A stretch of 64,000 nucleotides of DNA from Candidatus Angelobacter sp. Gp1-AA117. Lineage in GTDB: Bacteria; Acidobacteriota; Terriglobia; Terriglobales; Acidobacteriaceae. Every line of letters begins with the position of its first letter. The first letter of the stretch is position 1. The DNA lies in the NCBI GenBank assembly GCA_003223515.1, contig QHVI01000011.1, positions 1-64,000 of the forward strand. The letters run 5' to 3'. The notes beneath the pieces are model-generated. The model was given only the letters and a program-made list of their open reading frames with translations, was not told where the DNA came from and ran no database searches. The position numbers were made by a program, and so were the translations under genes. Positions 45,614 to 55,169 of the stretch are shown one piece after another.

Positions 45614-48034
45614 GTGTATTCGTTTATCAGGGATCTGGGATTTTCACTCCGTTCCCTGAGAAAAAGTCCAGGCTTCACCTTGAGCGCTGTTCTTGCCCTG
45701 ACATTGGGGATTGCTGGAAATATTCTCATCTTCAGCGTTATCAATGCTACTTTACTCCGCCCGCTGCCATATCCTGAGCCCACCAGACTGGCCATCGTAA
45801 GCTGGTCAAGCCGCTCCGACCTGGCAGTACCCGCATTTTTCGTGCTCAAGGATCAAACTCATTCATTGTCCCGTGTTGCAGCTTGGTATCCTTTTGATGC
45901 CGGTGTAAACATCTCAGCTTCCGGTCCCCCGCAATACGTCAGAGCTTTGTCAGTTTCCAGAGACTTCTTTCAGGTACTGGATGTTTCGCCGGAAATCGGT
46001 ATGCCGTTCGGCGCAGAACAAGATCAGCCTGGGGCATCGCATACTGTCCTCTTGAGTCATGGGCTTTGGACCGAAATGTTTGGCCGGGATCCGTCCACTG
46101 TAGGCCGGAGCATGTGGATAAATGGCGAGAGCTACAAAATTATCGGCATCATGCCCCGCTGGTTTCGATCTTATCCCGATGTTCACATCTGGCTGCCCCT
46201 GCAGCTAACCCGCAGCAGTACGGTTCCCGGAAATAACTACAGGGTGGTCGGTCGCCTTGCGAATGGGGTTTCATGGCAACAGGTTGAAGATGAATTGAGC
46301 CTGATAACGCGGGAATATCACTCTATCTATTCGTCTTCTTTTGCTAACAGCACGCTCATCGCACAGCCGTTTCAGGCTTATCTTGTGCAAAAGGAGCGCC
46401 CGGGACTGGCAACGTTATTTGCAGCAGTCATACTTGTATTCCTTATCGCTTGCACCAATGTTGCTATTCTCATTCTGGTTCGCGCAGCGGCCGGTTCCCA
46501 GGCAATTGCAGTGCGTGCCGCCCTGGTTCCCGGCAAATTTCGCCTCGTGCTTTCGTTGTTGGGAGAGAGTGTGCTGCTTTCTCTTGCTGGCGGCTTGCTC
46601 GGCCTCATTCTGGCTAAAGAGTGTCTTCCCCTGGTTAACCTTCTCTGGCCTGCGGATCTCCCCATCATTGGCAACCTGGCTATTGATTGGCGCGTGTTGG
46701 TTTTCACTATTGCGCTTGCCCTGCTAGGTCCACTTCTGTTCGGATTGGCGCCAGCCATAAAAATGTCGCGAGCTAATATCGCAAAAATTCTGGCAGGGAC
46801 TTCACGCACTGCTACTTCAAGCAGTGCGATGCTTCGTTCGGTACGCTTGTTGGTGTTCGCTCAGGTGATGCTGACCGTCATGCTGCTGGCGGGAACAGTC
46901 TTATTGATGAAGAGCCTGCTCAGCTTGTATTCCGTACCGTTGGGTTTTAATCCTGACAATCTGACTGTGGCACAAGTATCGCTCGCCGGCCAACGCTATG
47001 ACGGAACGCGCTCGACGGAGCGCCTGGTGAATTCAATCATCGAACATGTGCAAACTGTCCCCGGGGTTGAATCGGTAGCCACCGTGATTGGCTTGCCTCT
47101 TGATAAGGGTCTTAACCTTCCTCTCCACCCGATGATGCGCCCTTCCATTCCTGACAACGATGATGAATATAGACCTGTAACCCAGGACTTCTTTAAAACG
47201 TTTGGGATTCCACTGCGCTCAGGGAGGTTCTTCCTTGCTTCCGATTTCTCCGGAAGCACGCCTGTAGCAATCATCAGTGAGACCATGGCCCGCCGTTTGT
47301 GGCCTGATGCATCGCCAATTGGCCACTTTATCCAGACTGGCAGTGAACTTGGCCCGATATTCGCTGATGTGCCGCGTCAGATTGTCGGGGTCGTTGCAGA
47401 TATCCGCGAGAAAGGTATTGACCTGCCGCCTCCAATGATGGCCTTTGTGCCTTTCAATCAAGTACCGGATCGCATCACCGAATTCTGCAATAACACATTT
47501 TTAATTTCCATCGTCGTTCGCTCATCGGGTCGGCTGGATCTCTCGGGCCAGATCCGTAATGCGGTCCAGTCCGCCGATCCCGCCTTGCCTCTCGCTTCTT
47601 TTCGCTCCTTTAACCAGGTGATTGATCAATCATTGGCCAACCGGCGCTTTATTACTCTGCTCACCACTGCCTTCAGCGGATTTGCCTTGGTCTTGGCTGT
47701 GATTGGAATCCACGGCTTACTCAGTTACCAGGCCCGGCTTCGTGCCCGTGAAATCGCCATTCGCATTGCTGTCGGAGCTGATCGCATTCACGCCCTGCGC
47801 ACCGTGATTCAGCAGGGGACCCAACCGGTCTTCATGGGAATTGCAGTTGGGTTGCTCGGTTCTTTCCTGGTGAAGCGCCTGCTCGGGAACCTGCTTTATA
47901 ATGCTAAAAGCGATTCAGTCGTCCTCATATTGGCGGTCGGCCTTGTACTCGGGCTGGTCGCTACACTAATCAGCTTACTGACAGCCGTTCGGCTCTCGTC
48001 TTTCGAGCCCATGGCTGTGCTGAGGAATGAGTAA
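45614..48034 (+). CDS. ADOP-family FtsX/MacB-like ABC transporter permease 2
   Basis: 806 aa from GTG 45614, with ribosome-binding site GGAGGA 7 nt upstream. N-terminal signature FSLRSLRKSPGFTLSAVLALTLGIAGNILIFSVINATLL; membrane helix clusters near 265-400 and 690-795 flank extracytoplasmic domains, giving the duplicated FtsX architecture. It ends PMAVLRNE, typical of the family. It is more divergent from ADOP 1 and 3 than they are from each other. Its stop overlaps the start region of the response-regulator gene, so permease, regulator and kinase form one operon. Such permeases next to sensor systems often serve peptide export or immunity, which is inferred here. Confidence 0.9.
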   Translation: MYSFIRDLGFSLRSLRKSPGFTLSAVLALTLGIAGNILIFSVINATLLRPLPYPEPTRLAIVSWSSRSDLAVPAFFVLKDQTHSLSRVAAWYPFDAGVNISASGPPQYVRALSVSRDFFQVLDVSPEIGMPFGAEQDQPGASHTVLLSHGLWTEMFGRDPSTVGRSMWINGESYKIIGIMPRWFRSYPDVHIWLPLQLTRSSTVPGNNYRVVGRLANGVSWQQVEDELSLITREYHSIYSSSFANSTLIAQPFQAYLVQKERPGLATLFAAVILVFLIACTNVAILILVRAAAGSQAIAVRAALVPGKFRLVLSLLGESVLLSLAGGLLGLILAKECLPLVNLLWPADLPIIGNLAIDWRVLVFTIALALLGPLLFGLAPAIKMSRANIAKILAGTSRTATSSSAMLRSVRLLVFAQVMLTVMLLAGTVLLMKSLLSLYSVPLGFNPDNLTVAQVSLAGQRYDGTRSTERLVNSIIEHVQTVPGVESVATVIGLPLDKGLNLPLHPMMRPSIPDNDDEYRPVTQDFFKTFGIPLRSGRFFLASDFSGSTPVAIISETMARRLWPDASPIGHFIQTGSELGPIFADVPRQIVGVVADIREKGIDLPPPMMAFVPFNQVPDRITEFCNNTFLISIVVRSSGRLDLSGQIRNAVQSADPALPLASFRSFNQVIDQSLANRRFITLLTTAFSGFALVLAVIGIHGLLSYQARLRAREIAIRIAVGADRIHALRTVIQQGTQPVFMGIAVGLLGSFLVKRLLGNLLYNAKSDSVVLILAVGLVLGLVATLISLLTAVRLSSFEPMAVLRNE

Positions 48035-49547
48035 CGGTGAGATGATATTCACTGACCGTTTCTCGTTTCAGTCTTCGAAGTGGAGGAATCCTGCTTTCAA
48101 CTCAGGGGAATTCGCTAACAACGCCGAAAGTGAGAGCGGTGCTATGCCAAATCCGGAAAAGACTTATCGGGTCCTCATTGCAGACGATCAACCGGCCATT
48201 CTCGATGCACTCAAATTCTTGTTGCGATCTGAGGGTTTCCAGGTGGATACGGTGCGTTCCCCCCAGGTTGCTTTGGAATCTCTGAACGTGCGCGAGTACG
48301 ATGCAGTGCTTCTCGATTTGAACTACGCTCGCGATACGACCTCAGGACAAGAGGGTATGGAGCTTCTTCAAAGCATCCGCGCTATAGATAGCCAGTTGCC
48401 GGTCATTGTTATGACTGCCTGGGGCACGATCGAATTAGCCGTGGAAGCTGTTCGCCGTGGAGCGCGTGATTTCATTCAGAAACCCTGGGATGATGAGCGC
48501 CTGCTCACTACTATCCGCAATCACGCGGAACTTTGCCAAGCATTGCGTAAAGGTCAGCGGCTCGAAGCCGAAAACAGAATCCTCAGGGGCCGGGGCCGTT
48601 CCATGTTTATTGCTGAAGCCCCAGCGATGCAGTCGGTTGTCGAAGCGATCACCCAGGTGGGTCCTTCTCATGCCAACGTGCTCATTACCGGAGAGCACGG
48701 CACTGGCAAAGAAGTTGTCGCCCAAATGCTCCATGCAGTCTCTCTCCGCGCAGACAAGCCGCTGATCACGGTCAACACCGGCGGACTGCCGGAGGGAACG
48801 TTCGAAAGCGAGCTGTTCGGCCATGTAAAAGGGGCCTTCACCGACGCCAGATCCGATCGCATCGGACGATTTGAAATGGCTGATACCGGCACGCTGTTTC
48901 TTGACGAGATTGCAAATGTTCCCATGCGCCAACAGGCCAAGCTGCTGCGGGTGCTTGAGACCGGCGAGATGGAACGTGTCGGTTCTTCTCGCTCCCGCCG
49001 CGTAGATGTGCGTGTGCTCTCTGCCACCAATGCTGATCTCCGGGCAGCATGCGCCGCCGGAAACTTCCGGGAGGACCTTCTTTTTCGTCTCAATACGGTT
49101 GAAATCCACATCCCGCCTTTGCGGGAACGTCTGGAGGATATTCCTGCTCTGGCCTCCCATTTTCTTTCCAAGTATGCCACTCGGTATAACAAGAAAATTG
49201 ACGGCTTCAGCCCGGAGGCGCTTGAGAAACTCACAGGATATAGCTGGCCCGGAAACGTTCGCGAGCTCGAACATACAATTGAACGCGGCGTGATTATGTG
49301 CCGGGAAGATTTGATTCAGGCTCAGCATCTGGGTTTGCAAACTTCCAACCGGACCCTCGGTCCTGATATTTCTGAGATGAGCCTTGAGGAAGTTGAGTCG
49401 CTGCTGGTTGGCAAGGCTCTTGCGCGCTGCAGCGGGAACGTGAGCCAGGCGGCGGAAGTATTGGGGCTAAGTCGTGGTACTTTTTATCGCCGGATGGAGA
49501 AATATGGGCTTTATGCTCCCGACCCTGCGCGCAAAGAAAAGCGCTGA
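48027..49547 (+). CDS. NtrC-family sigma-54-dependent response regulator
   Basis: 506 aa if started at ATG 48027, which overlaps the ADOP stop; ATG 48144 (MPNPEKTYRVLIADD) would start just before the receiver and fits family length better. Receiver about 46-165 (IADDQP, phospho-Asp in AVLLDLNY, conserved Lys in FIQKPWDD). AAA+ domain about 190-430 with Walker A GEHGTGKE, FLDEI and the sigma-54 loop as GAFTDA (variant of GAFTGA). C-terminal Fis-type helix-turn-helix (VLGLSRGTFYRRMEKYGL). It activates sigma-54 promoters from remote operators; four such promoters lie within 10 kb. Partner kinase gene overlaps the 3' end. Confidence 0.93.
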   Translation: MSNGEMIFTDRFSFQSSKWRNPAFNSGEFANNAESESGAMPNPEKTYRVLIADDQPAILDALKFLLRSEGFQVDTVRSPQVALESLNVREYDAVLLDLNYARDTTSGQEGMELLQSIRAIDSQLPVIVMTAWGTIELAVEAVRRGARDFIQKPWDDERLLTTIRNHAELCQALRKGQRLEAENRILRGRGRSMFIAEAPAMQSVVEAITQVGPSHANVLITGEHGTGKEVVAQMLHAVSLRADKPLITVNTGGLPEGTFESELFGHVKGAFTDARSDRIGRFEMADTGTLFLDEIANVPMRQQAKLLRVLETGEMERVGSSRSRRVDVRVLSATNADLRAACAAGNFREDLLFRLNTVEIHIPPLRERLEDIPALASHFLSKYATRYNKKIDGFSPEALEKLTGYSWPGNVRELEHTIERGVIMCREDLIQAQHLGLQTSNRTLGPDISEMSLEEVESLLVGKALARCSGNVSQAAEVLGLSRGTFYRRMEKYGLYAPDPARKEKR

Positions 49548-50937
49548 CTATAGCGGTCGGCAGCAGCCGACCCGCTTCGAAGGCCGCCTGCTCGCATCGG
49601 TCTTGTCCAGCGGTGTTCCTGGCATTGCTCTCAGCCTTGTGCTTTTATGGTACGGCAGCTACTCCCTCGACCACAAACTTGAATTCACTCTTTTAGCAAT
49701 GGTACTGTGGCTCGTCCTCAGTGTCTCCACTCGCGATGCCGTGGTTAATTCCTTGCGCGGCCTTTCCAATGTTGTCGCCGCCATGAAGGATGAAGATTTT
49801 TCCTTCCGTGCCACCGAAGCTATTTCAGGCGATGCCCTTGGCGATCTGGCGGTCGAAATCAACAGCCTTTCTTATGCCCTTGCTGAAGAACGTCTCGGGA
49901 GCCTCGAAACCGCAAACCTGTTGCGTAAGGTGATGGCGGAAGCAGGAGCAATTATCTTCGCCTTTTCTGCTGACGAGCGGGTGCGCATCATCAATCGCGC
50001 AGGGCTGGAGTTCCTCCGGAAAAAAGAGGAAGGAGTTCTAAATCACACTGCCCAGGAATTGGGCATCCAGGATTTGCTCGAAGGATCGGATTGGGAGGTG
50101 GTTTCGCGGCCCGGTTCAGGTGGGGAGAAGCGCTGGATCATTCGCCGAGCCCGCTTTCGGCAGCAGGGGCAACCGCATCGTCTCATTCTCCTGACAGAAG
50201 CTTCAGAGGCACTACGGGCTGAGGAGCGGCTTGCATGGCAACGCCTGATTCGCGTTTTAAGCCATGAAATCAATAATTCCCTGGCTCCAATTAAGACCAT
50301 TGCCGGCACCCTGGGACGTATGTCTTCCAATGCCCAGTTGCCCAGATCACTCGCTGAAGACTTAGGATATGGGTTAGGAGTGATTCGTGATCGAGCTGAC
50401 TCGCTTGGCCGCTTCCTTCAGAGCTATGCGCAGCTTGCTAAGTTGCCGACGCCTACACGCAGGGTCGTTTCCCTTGGCGACCTGATGGAACGTATCGCCA
50501 CACTCGAACCCCGCTTGGCTGTAAAAATCATTCCGGGGTCGAATGTCTTGGTCGAGGTAGATCCTGATCAGATCGAACAGGCATTGATCAATTTGGTGAA
50601 GAACGCAACGGACTCGGTTCTGCTCGTTTCCGAAAAGAATATTGGCCCTGAAGCCGTGACTCTGTCGTGGAGCGTCCATTCCCACGACGTGGAAATCTTG
50701 GTCCGTGATGAGGGGCTGGGACTCACAAAAACCGAAAACCTCTTTGTGCCGTTTTTCACCACGAAAGAATCTGGCTCAGGCATCGGTCTTTTGTTAAGCA
50801 GGCAAATCATTGAAGCTCATCACGGTACTTTGGTCTTGAAAAATCGCTTGGACCGCCCCGGATGCCTGGTTGAGATCAGACTCGCCACGTGTGTTGTGGA
50901 ATCCTCCCAACCCAGCAGACTTACCGCAGATATATAG
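49504..50937 (+). CDS. Sensor histidine kinase (NtrB/NtrY-like) partner of the response regulator
   Basis: 477 aa from ATG 49504 with GGAG just upstream; it overlaps the response-regulator gene by 44 bp in another frame. Two transmembrane helices lie near residues 30-80, then a HAMP-like segment, a PAS-like region (FAFSADERVRIINRAG), the phospho-acceptor box VLSHEINNSLAPIKT, and ATP-binding N, G1 and G2 boxes (NLVKNATDSV, VRDEGLGLT, SGSGIGLLLSRQI). There is almost no periplasmic loop, so it may sense a membrane or cytoplasmic cue. It probably phosphorylates the adjacent NtrC-type regulator. Confidence 0.92.
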   Translation: MGFMLPTLRAKKSADYSGRQQPTRFEGRLLASVLSSGVPGIALSLVLLWYGSYSLDHKLEFTLLAMVLWLVLSVSTRDAVVNSLRGLSNVVAAMKDEDFSFRATEAISGDALGDLAVEINSLSYALAEERLGSLETANLLRKVMAEAGAIIFAFSADERVRIINRAGLEFLRKKEEGVLNHTAQELGIQDLLEGSDWEVVSRPGSGGEKRWIIRRARFRQQGQPHRLILLTEASEALRAEERLAWQRLIRVLSHEINNSLAPIKTIAGTLGRMSSNAQLPRSLAEDLGYGLGVIRDRADSLGRFLQSYAQLAKLPTPTRRVVSLGDLMERIATLEPRLAVKIIPGSNVLVEVDPDQIEQALINLVKNATDSVLLVSEKNIGPEAVTLSWSVHSHDVEILVRDEGLGLTKTENLFVPFFTTKESGSGIGLLLSRQIIEAHHGTLVLKNRLDRPGCLVEIRLATCVVESSQPSRLTADI

Positions 50938-50963
50938 CTTCGCGATCCTGCTCCACCTGCAAG

Positions 50964-50999
50964 TGTCCATTTCTGGATGAGACCGTCCAATTCCGGGCG
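50964..50999. promoter_or_regulatory. Twin NtrC-type operators upstream of ADOP gene 3
   Basis: TGTCC-N6-GGATG (50964-50979) and CGTCC-N6-GGGCG (50984-50999), centres 20 bp apart, end 75 bp before the sigma-54 promoter. Spacing and distance match the arrangement before ADOP gene 1, although the right-hand arms are imperfect. Confidence 0.62.
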
Positions 51000-51073
51000 G
51001 GAAGTTTTTTAATCAAGCCCTGAAAAATATTTCAAGATATTGAAAAGAAAACAGCTCCTCGCACTTGGCAGGG

Positions 51074-51088
51074 TGGCTCGACACTTGC
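51074..51088 (+). promoter_or_regulatory. Sigma-54 promoter for ADOP gene 3 operon
   Basis: TGGCTCGACACTTGC has the GG-N10-GC pattern and a canonical TTGC. It is followed by CTTATAAG and lies 71 bp before the ATG of the permease. It is nearly the same as the promoter before ADOP gene 1. Confidence 0.78.
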
Positions 51089-51158
51089 CTTATAAGATTC
51101 AATATACTTGTGCGGCCGAATATGGGAGCAACCTGTGCCCCACTATCCGGGAGGAAAC

Positions 51159-53588
51159 ATGAAGTGTCTAGCACAGGATTTGCGCTTCAGCTTTCGCTTA
51201 TTGCGCAAATCTCGCGCATTCACAATCACCGCTGTTTTGACCCTGGCCATCGCCATCGGCTCCAATGCGGTGGTCTTTAGTGTGATGGATGCGCTGATTT
51301 TGCACCCCCTGAGTGTGCCTCATGCGAATAGCTTTTACGCGATTCAGCATGCGAATGAGGCTTCTTCGTATGAGTCCTATCCCGATTATCTGGATTTGCG
51401 TGATCGCAACCACTCTTTCGATGATCTTGCGGCTTATAACATCACCGAAGCGGCCCTGGATACAGGCAAAAATCCTTCCCGCGTCTGGTTCGATGAAGTG
51501 AGTGGTAACTATTTCGATGTATTAGGGATTCGTCCCTATGTTGGCCGTTTCTTCCACGCCTCCGATGAGCATGGGGCGAATAGCGCTCCTTATATCGTGC
51601 TCAGTTATGAATACTGGCACGCCAATTTTCAGGATGACCGAGGCGTAGTGGGCCGTACAGTTCAGGTGAACAAGCATCCTTTTACCATCATCGGGATCGC
51701 GCCGCCTAAATTTCATGGCACCCTGGTGTTTTTCAATCCTGATTTCTTTGTGCCGTTTGTGAACCAAGAACAGGTTGACGGCGAGAATTACCTGGATGCA
51801 CGCAACAGACCAACGATTTTCATGGCGATGGGACACCTGAAGGAAGGCGTCACTAAGGCACAAGCCATCGCAGATCTCAATTCGGTTGGGTCTTGGCTTG
51901 CAAAAACCTATCCTAAACATGTTGGCCCAAAAGAATTTACCCTGGCACGTCCTGGTCTTTATGGCGATTATCTTGGCCGCCCGGTACGGGCATTCGTGGC
52001 AGGATTGATGCTTCTGACGGGCCTGATTCTCCTAGCCGCGTGCGCCAATCTGGGAACTCTCTTTGCCGCTCATGCCGCTGACCGTTCCAAAGAAGTTGCT
52101 CTGCGACTCGCTATTGGATCAAGCCAGGCGCGGGTTCTGCGCCAACTATTTACCGAGGCTGTGATGGTTTCTCTGGTCGGAGGCGTCTTTGGACTTTGGG
52201 GGAGTGCTGAACTATTGCGCGCCCTGAGCACATGGCAGCCATTTTCCAGATATCCAGAAGGTCATCTGGCGCTAAATCTGGGTCCAAGTGTTTTTCTATT
52301 CGCCTTCCTCCTGGCGGTTTTTAGTGGGGTGCTGTTCGGCGCTGTTCCAATAAGTCAGGTGCTGCGTACTACTGCCTATGAGATTGTCAAAGCGCCGCCG
52401 GCACAGACCACTGGCTGGCGGATCGCCGGCCGAGATACGTTGCTGGTGGTACAAATTGCCATTTGCGCCGTCCTGGTCACTTCTTCGTTCGTTGCCGTCC
52501 GAGGACTGGCTCGCTCATTGCACGCCAATTTCGGCTTTGATCCGCACAATGCCACGCTTGCAGAGGCGGGCCTCACCATGGCTGGTTACAGCGTGGACCA
52601 GATACCCGCAATGCAAAAGCGCTTGATTGACGCTGTGCAGGCAATTCCTGGTGTCGAGTCCGTAGGACTGACCAACGCCGTGCCATTAGCCGACGATGTA
52701 ATAGCCTTACGGGTGTTTACCGATAAGACCACAGATCTGCGTCCGGCAAATGCCGCCGCTTCTGCCAGCACCTTCACTGTATCGCCGGAATACTTCCTCG
52801 CGGCGGGCACGCCCCTCGTAGCTGGAAGGACCTTCACCTGGCATGACGATCAGGATGCCCCACGCATAGCGATTGTCAACCAGCAATTTGCGCGCAAAAT
52901 CTTCGGCTCCGTCTCCAATGCCATAGGCGGATATTTCAAAACTCCAGATGGAAACCGCATCGAGATCGTAGGTGTAGCCGGGCAGGGAAAATATCGTGGC
53001 CTTACTGAGGACCCAAAGCCCGCGATGTTTCTACCAATAATGCAACGTCCATCGAGTCAAACTCTTCTGGTGGTGCGCTCACACAATGGTCTCCAGCAAC
53101 TGGCTCCGGCAATCAGAAATGCCCTCCGGGGGCTGGATGGAGGACTCACTGTTTTCATTCGCAGTTGGGATCAGGACTTGGATACTGCTCTGTTTGGTCC
53201 GCGCATGGCGACTTTGTCATTGGGTGTGCTTGGAATATTAGCTGCCATGCTGGCCGTGACCGGCATCTTTGGAACGGCAGCCTACTCGGTCAGTAAGCGG
53301 CTGCGCGAGATCGGGGTTCGTATAGCGCTCGGCGCACGGCGTACGCAGGTATTACAGTCCGCTCTGGGACGAGCACTCAAAGTGTTGGCTTTGGGGTCAA
53401 TAGCGGGATTGCTCTTGGGAATTCTGGCGAGCCGGGTGCTTGCCTTTGTCGTGTATCAGGCAACTCCTCGCGATCCGCTCGTCTTGGCCGGTGTTGTTCT
53501 CGCCATGGCGTTGGTGGGGCTGGTAGCGAGTTGGATTCCGGCGCGACGGGCCTTGAGCATTAATCCGCTGATGCTGCTGCGCGAGTAG
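51159..53588 (+). CDS. ADOP-family FtsX/MacB-like ABC transporter permease 3
   Basis: 809 aa from ATG 51159, preceded by GGGAGGAAAC; an in-frame start 51 bp upstream would cover the ribosome-binding site and is rejected. N-terminal signature FSFRLLRKSRAFTITAVLTLAIAIGSNAVVFSVMDALIL. Two FtsX-type units with extracytoplasmic domains. The sequence parallels ADOP 1 throughout (HASDEHGANSAPY, VGRTVQVNKHPFT, LYGDYLGRPVRAF), so these two are recent paralogues on opposite strands flanking the LanKC/two-component genes. Controlled by the sigma-54 promoter at 51074. Heads a plus-strand group with GT1, GMC and SDR genes. Confidence 0.9.
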   Translation: MKCLAQDLRFSFRLLRKSRAFTITAVLTLAIAIGSNAVVFSVMDALILHPLSVPHANSFYAIQHANEASSYESYPDYLDLRDRNHSFDDLAAYNITEAALDTGKNPSRVWFDEVSGNYFDVLGIRPYVGRFFHASDEHGANSAPYIVLSYEYWHANFQDDRGVVGRTVQVNKHPFTIIGIAPPKFHGTLVFFNPDFFVPFVNQEQVDGENYLDARNRPTIFMAMGHLKEGVTKAQAIADLNSVGSWLAKTYPKHVGPKEFTLARPGLYGDYLGRPVRAFVAGLMLLTGLILLAACANLGTLFAAHAADRSKEVALRLAIGSSQARVLRQLFTEAVMVSLVGGVFGLWGSAELLRALSTWQPFSRYPEGHLALNLGPSVFLFAFLLAVFSGVLFGAVPISQVLRTTAYEIVKAPPAQTTGWRIAGRDTLLVVQIAICAVLVTSSFVAVRGLARSLHANFGFDPHNATLAEAGLTMAGYSVDQIPAMQKRLIDAVQAIPGVESVGLTNAVPLADDVIALRVFTDKTTDLRPANAAASASTFTVSPEYFLAAGTPLVAGRTFTWHDDQDAPRIAIVNQQFARKIFGSVSNAIGGYFKTPDGNRIEIVGVAGQGKYRGLTEDPKPAMFLPIMQRPSSQTLLVVRSHNGLQQLAPAIRNALRGLDGGLTVFIRSWDQDLDTALFGPRMATLSLGVLGILAAMLAVTGIFGTAAYSVSKRLREIGVRIALGARRTQVLQSALGRALKVLALGSIAGLLLGILASRVLAFVVYQATPRDPLVLAGVVLAMALVGLVASWIPARRALSINPLMLLRE

Positions 53589-53756
53589 ATCATGTTCAAA
53601 AGGTTTGGATAAGAGTAGTGGAAGGTGGAAGAGCCTGCCTGCAGGCATGGGTTACAGGATACGGATGGAAAGAGTCTTTAGTTCTGGTGTAAATGACGCG
53701 AACAGCATGATGAGATGGCTTGTAGGAGTTAGTGGTCTGATAGGAGAAAGAGGAAG

Positions 53757-55130
53757 ATGTTGCACCTTGAATTTGAAAGACAGCTGGACAGCAATGGTGT
53801 CAAAAAGGACAGAAAACTAGACGTTCTGCTGCCCGCGATCGGCAGCGCTGGTGATGTTCATCCGGTGATTGAGCTCGGAATCGCGCTGAAGAAACGCGGC
53901 CATCAGGCGACAGTTATTGCCAATGCAATCTTCGAAGAGCAGGCGTGCAATGCCGGGCTGGATTTTGTAGTGCTCGGGACAATGCAGGAAGCTGAAGCGA
54001 TTTTCGCTGATCCGCGCCTCTTGGATTCAAGGAAATCTTACGAATGTGTTGCCGAGCGAGTCATTCTTCCTTACGTTGCGCCGCTTTACCACATTATCCG
54101 TGAACGTCAGCGTCCGAACACTGTGGTCGCGGCGACGGCCCTCTGTTTTGGTGCACGCGTCGCACAGGAAAAGCTGGGTGTGCATCTCGCCACCATTCAA
54201 CTGCAGCCTTCTATGTTCCGCAGCCTTGTCGACGGTGGCTTGGTCGGACGCATGCACATGGACGCTAGCGTTCCGCGGATATTCAAAAAAATGTTCTTCT
54301 GGCTACTCGATAGATTGATATTTGATCGCCTGATGGCCTCGCCGATCAATGCCTTTCGTGCAAGCCTCGGGCTACCTCCGGTCAGCCGTATCTTCAATGA
54401 CTATATTAATTCTCCGGAGGCTGTGCTTGCGTTATTTCCCGAGTGGTTCGCTCCTCCTCAGCCTGACTGGCCAAAGAACACTCATCTCACCGGTTTCCTG
54501 CTGCATGATGACTGCCAAAGGTTGCGCTTAAGTGATGACGTGAACGATTTCCTCGCAGCCGGGCCACCCCCGGTGGTGTTCACTCCGGGATCATCGGCGG
54601 CGACCTTGAGCAATTTTTTTCACGAGTCCGTCGCGGCCTGCCGAATCGGTGGCTACAGGGCAATGCTGGTCACCAATTTTCCGGAGCAGGTACCCGCCAA
54701 CCTGCCTGGTGGTGTGCGCGCCTTCTCCTATCTTCCTTTCAGTCAAGTATTGCCTTTCTGCTCGGCGCTGGTGTATGCCGGCGGAATTGGCACAATGGCA
54801 CAGGCTATTAAAGCAGGCATTCCTCACTTGGTTGTTCCTCATGTGAATGATCAACCGGATAACGCGCTTCGCATTGAGCGCTTGGGCCTGGGATCTCGCA
54901 TTTATCCGGAGCAATACAAAGCTGCGCGGGTTGCCCAGGAGCTGAACCAACTCCTGTCCTCGCCGCAGATCAAGGCTCGCTGCGCGAAGCATGAAATAGC
55001 AATGGATTCAACCGCCGCTCTCGATCGTACGTGTGATCTGGTTGAGAACTTGGCAGGGAGTGGAAATACAGTATCGGAACCGGGGTTGATTCAATTGCAT
55101 AAAGGCGCACTTGCAGTAGGTTGCGATTAA
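53757..55130 (+). CDS. GT1-family (UGT/MGT-like) glycosyltransferase
   Basis: 457 aa from ATG 53757. N-terminal acceptor domain begins LLPAIGSAGDVHPVIELGIALKKRGHQATVIAN. The C-terminal donor domain contains FTPGSSAA and VYAGGIGTMAQAIKAGIPHLVVPHVNDQPDNALRIERLG. The usual HGGxGT reads AGGIGT, so the histidine at that position is replaced by alanine. Family members glycosylate small hydrophobic molecules such as macrolides, sterols or rhamnolipid precursors. It is followed by oxidoreductase genes, so a tailoring role on the locus product is likely but unproven. Confidence 0.88.
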   Translation: MLHLEFERQLDSNGVKKDRKLDVLLPAIGSAGDVHPVIELGIALKKRGHQATVIANAIFEEQACNAGLDFVVLGTMQEAEAIFADPRLLDSRKSYECVAERVILPYVAPLYHIIRERQRPNTVVAATALCFGARVAQEKLGVHLATIQLQPSMFRSLVDGGLVGRMHMDASVPRIFKKMFFWLLDRLIFDRLMASPINAFRASLGLPPVSRIFNDYINSPEAVLALFPEWFAPPQPDWPKNTHLTGFLLHDDCQRLRLSDDVNDFLAAGPPPVVFTPGSSAATLSNFFHESVAACRIGGYRAMLVTNFPEQVPANLPGGVRAFSYLPFSQVLPFCSALVYAGGIGTMAQAIKAGIPHLVVPHVNDQPDNALRIERLGLGSRIYPEQYKAARVAQELNQLLSSPQIKARCAKHEIAMDSTAALDRTCDLVENLAGSGNTVSEPGLIQLHKGALAVGCD

Positions 55131-55169
55131 ATTCCCGATTAATGACATGACTCGATGATGGAGGAAAAT

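Noticed and set aside
48435-49340. 301-aa minus-strand open frame
   Set aside because: Antisense to the NtrC-type regulator, whose motifs are complete; the antisense product has no recognisable domain.
53636-53647. Palindrome TGCCTGCAGGCA after ADOP gene 3 as a terminator
   Set aside because: No U-tract follows and the arm is short; it could equally be chance.
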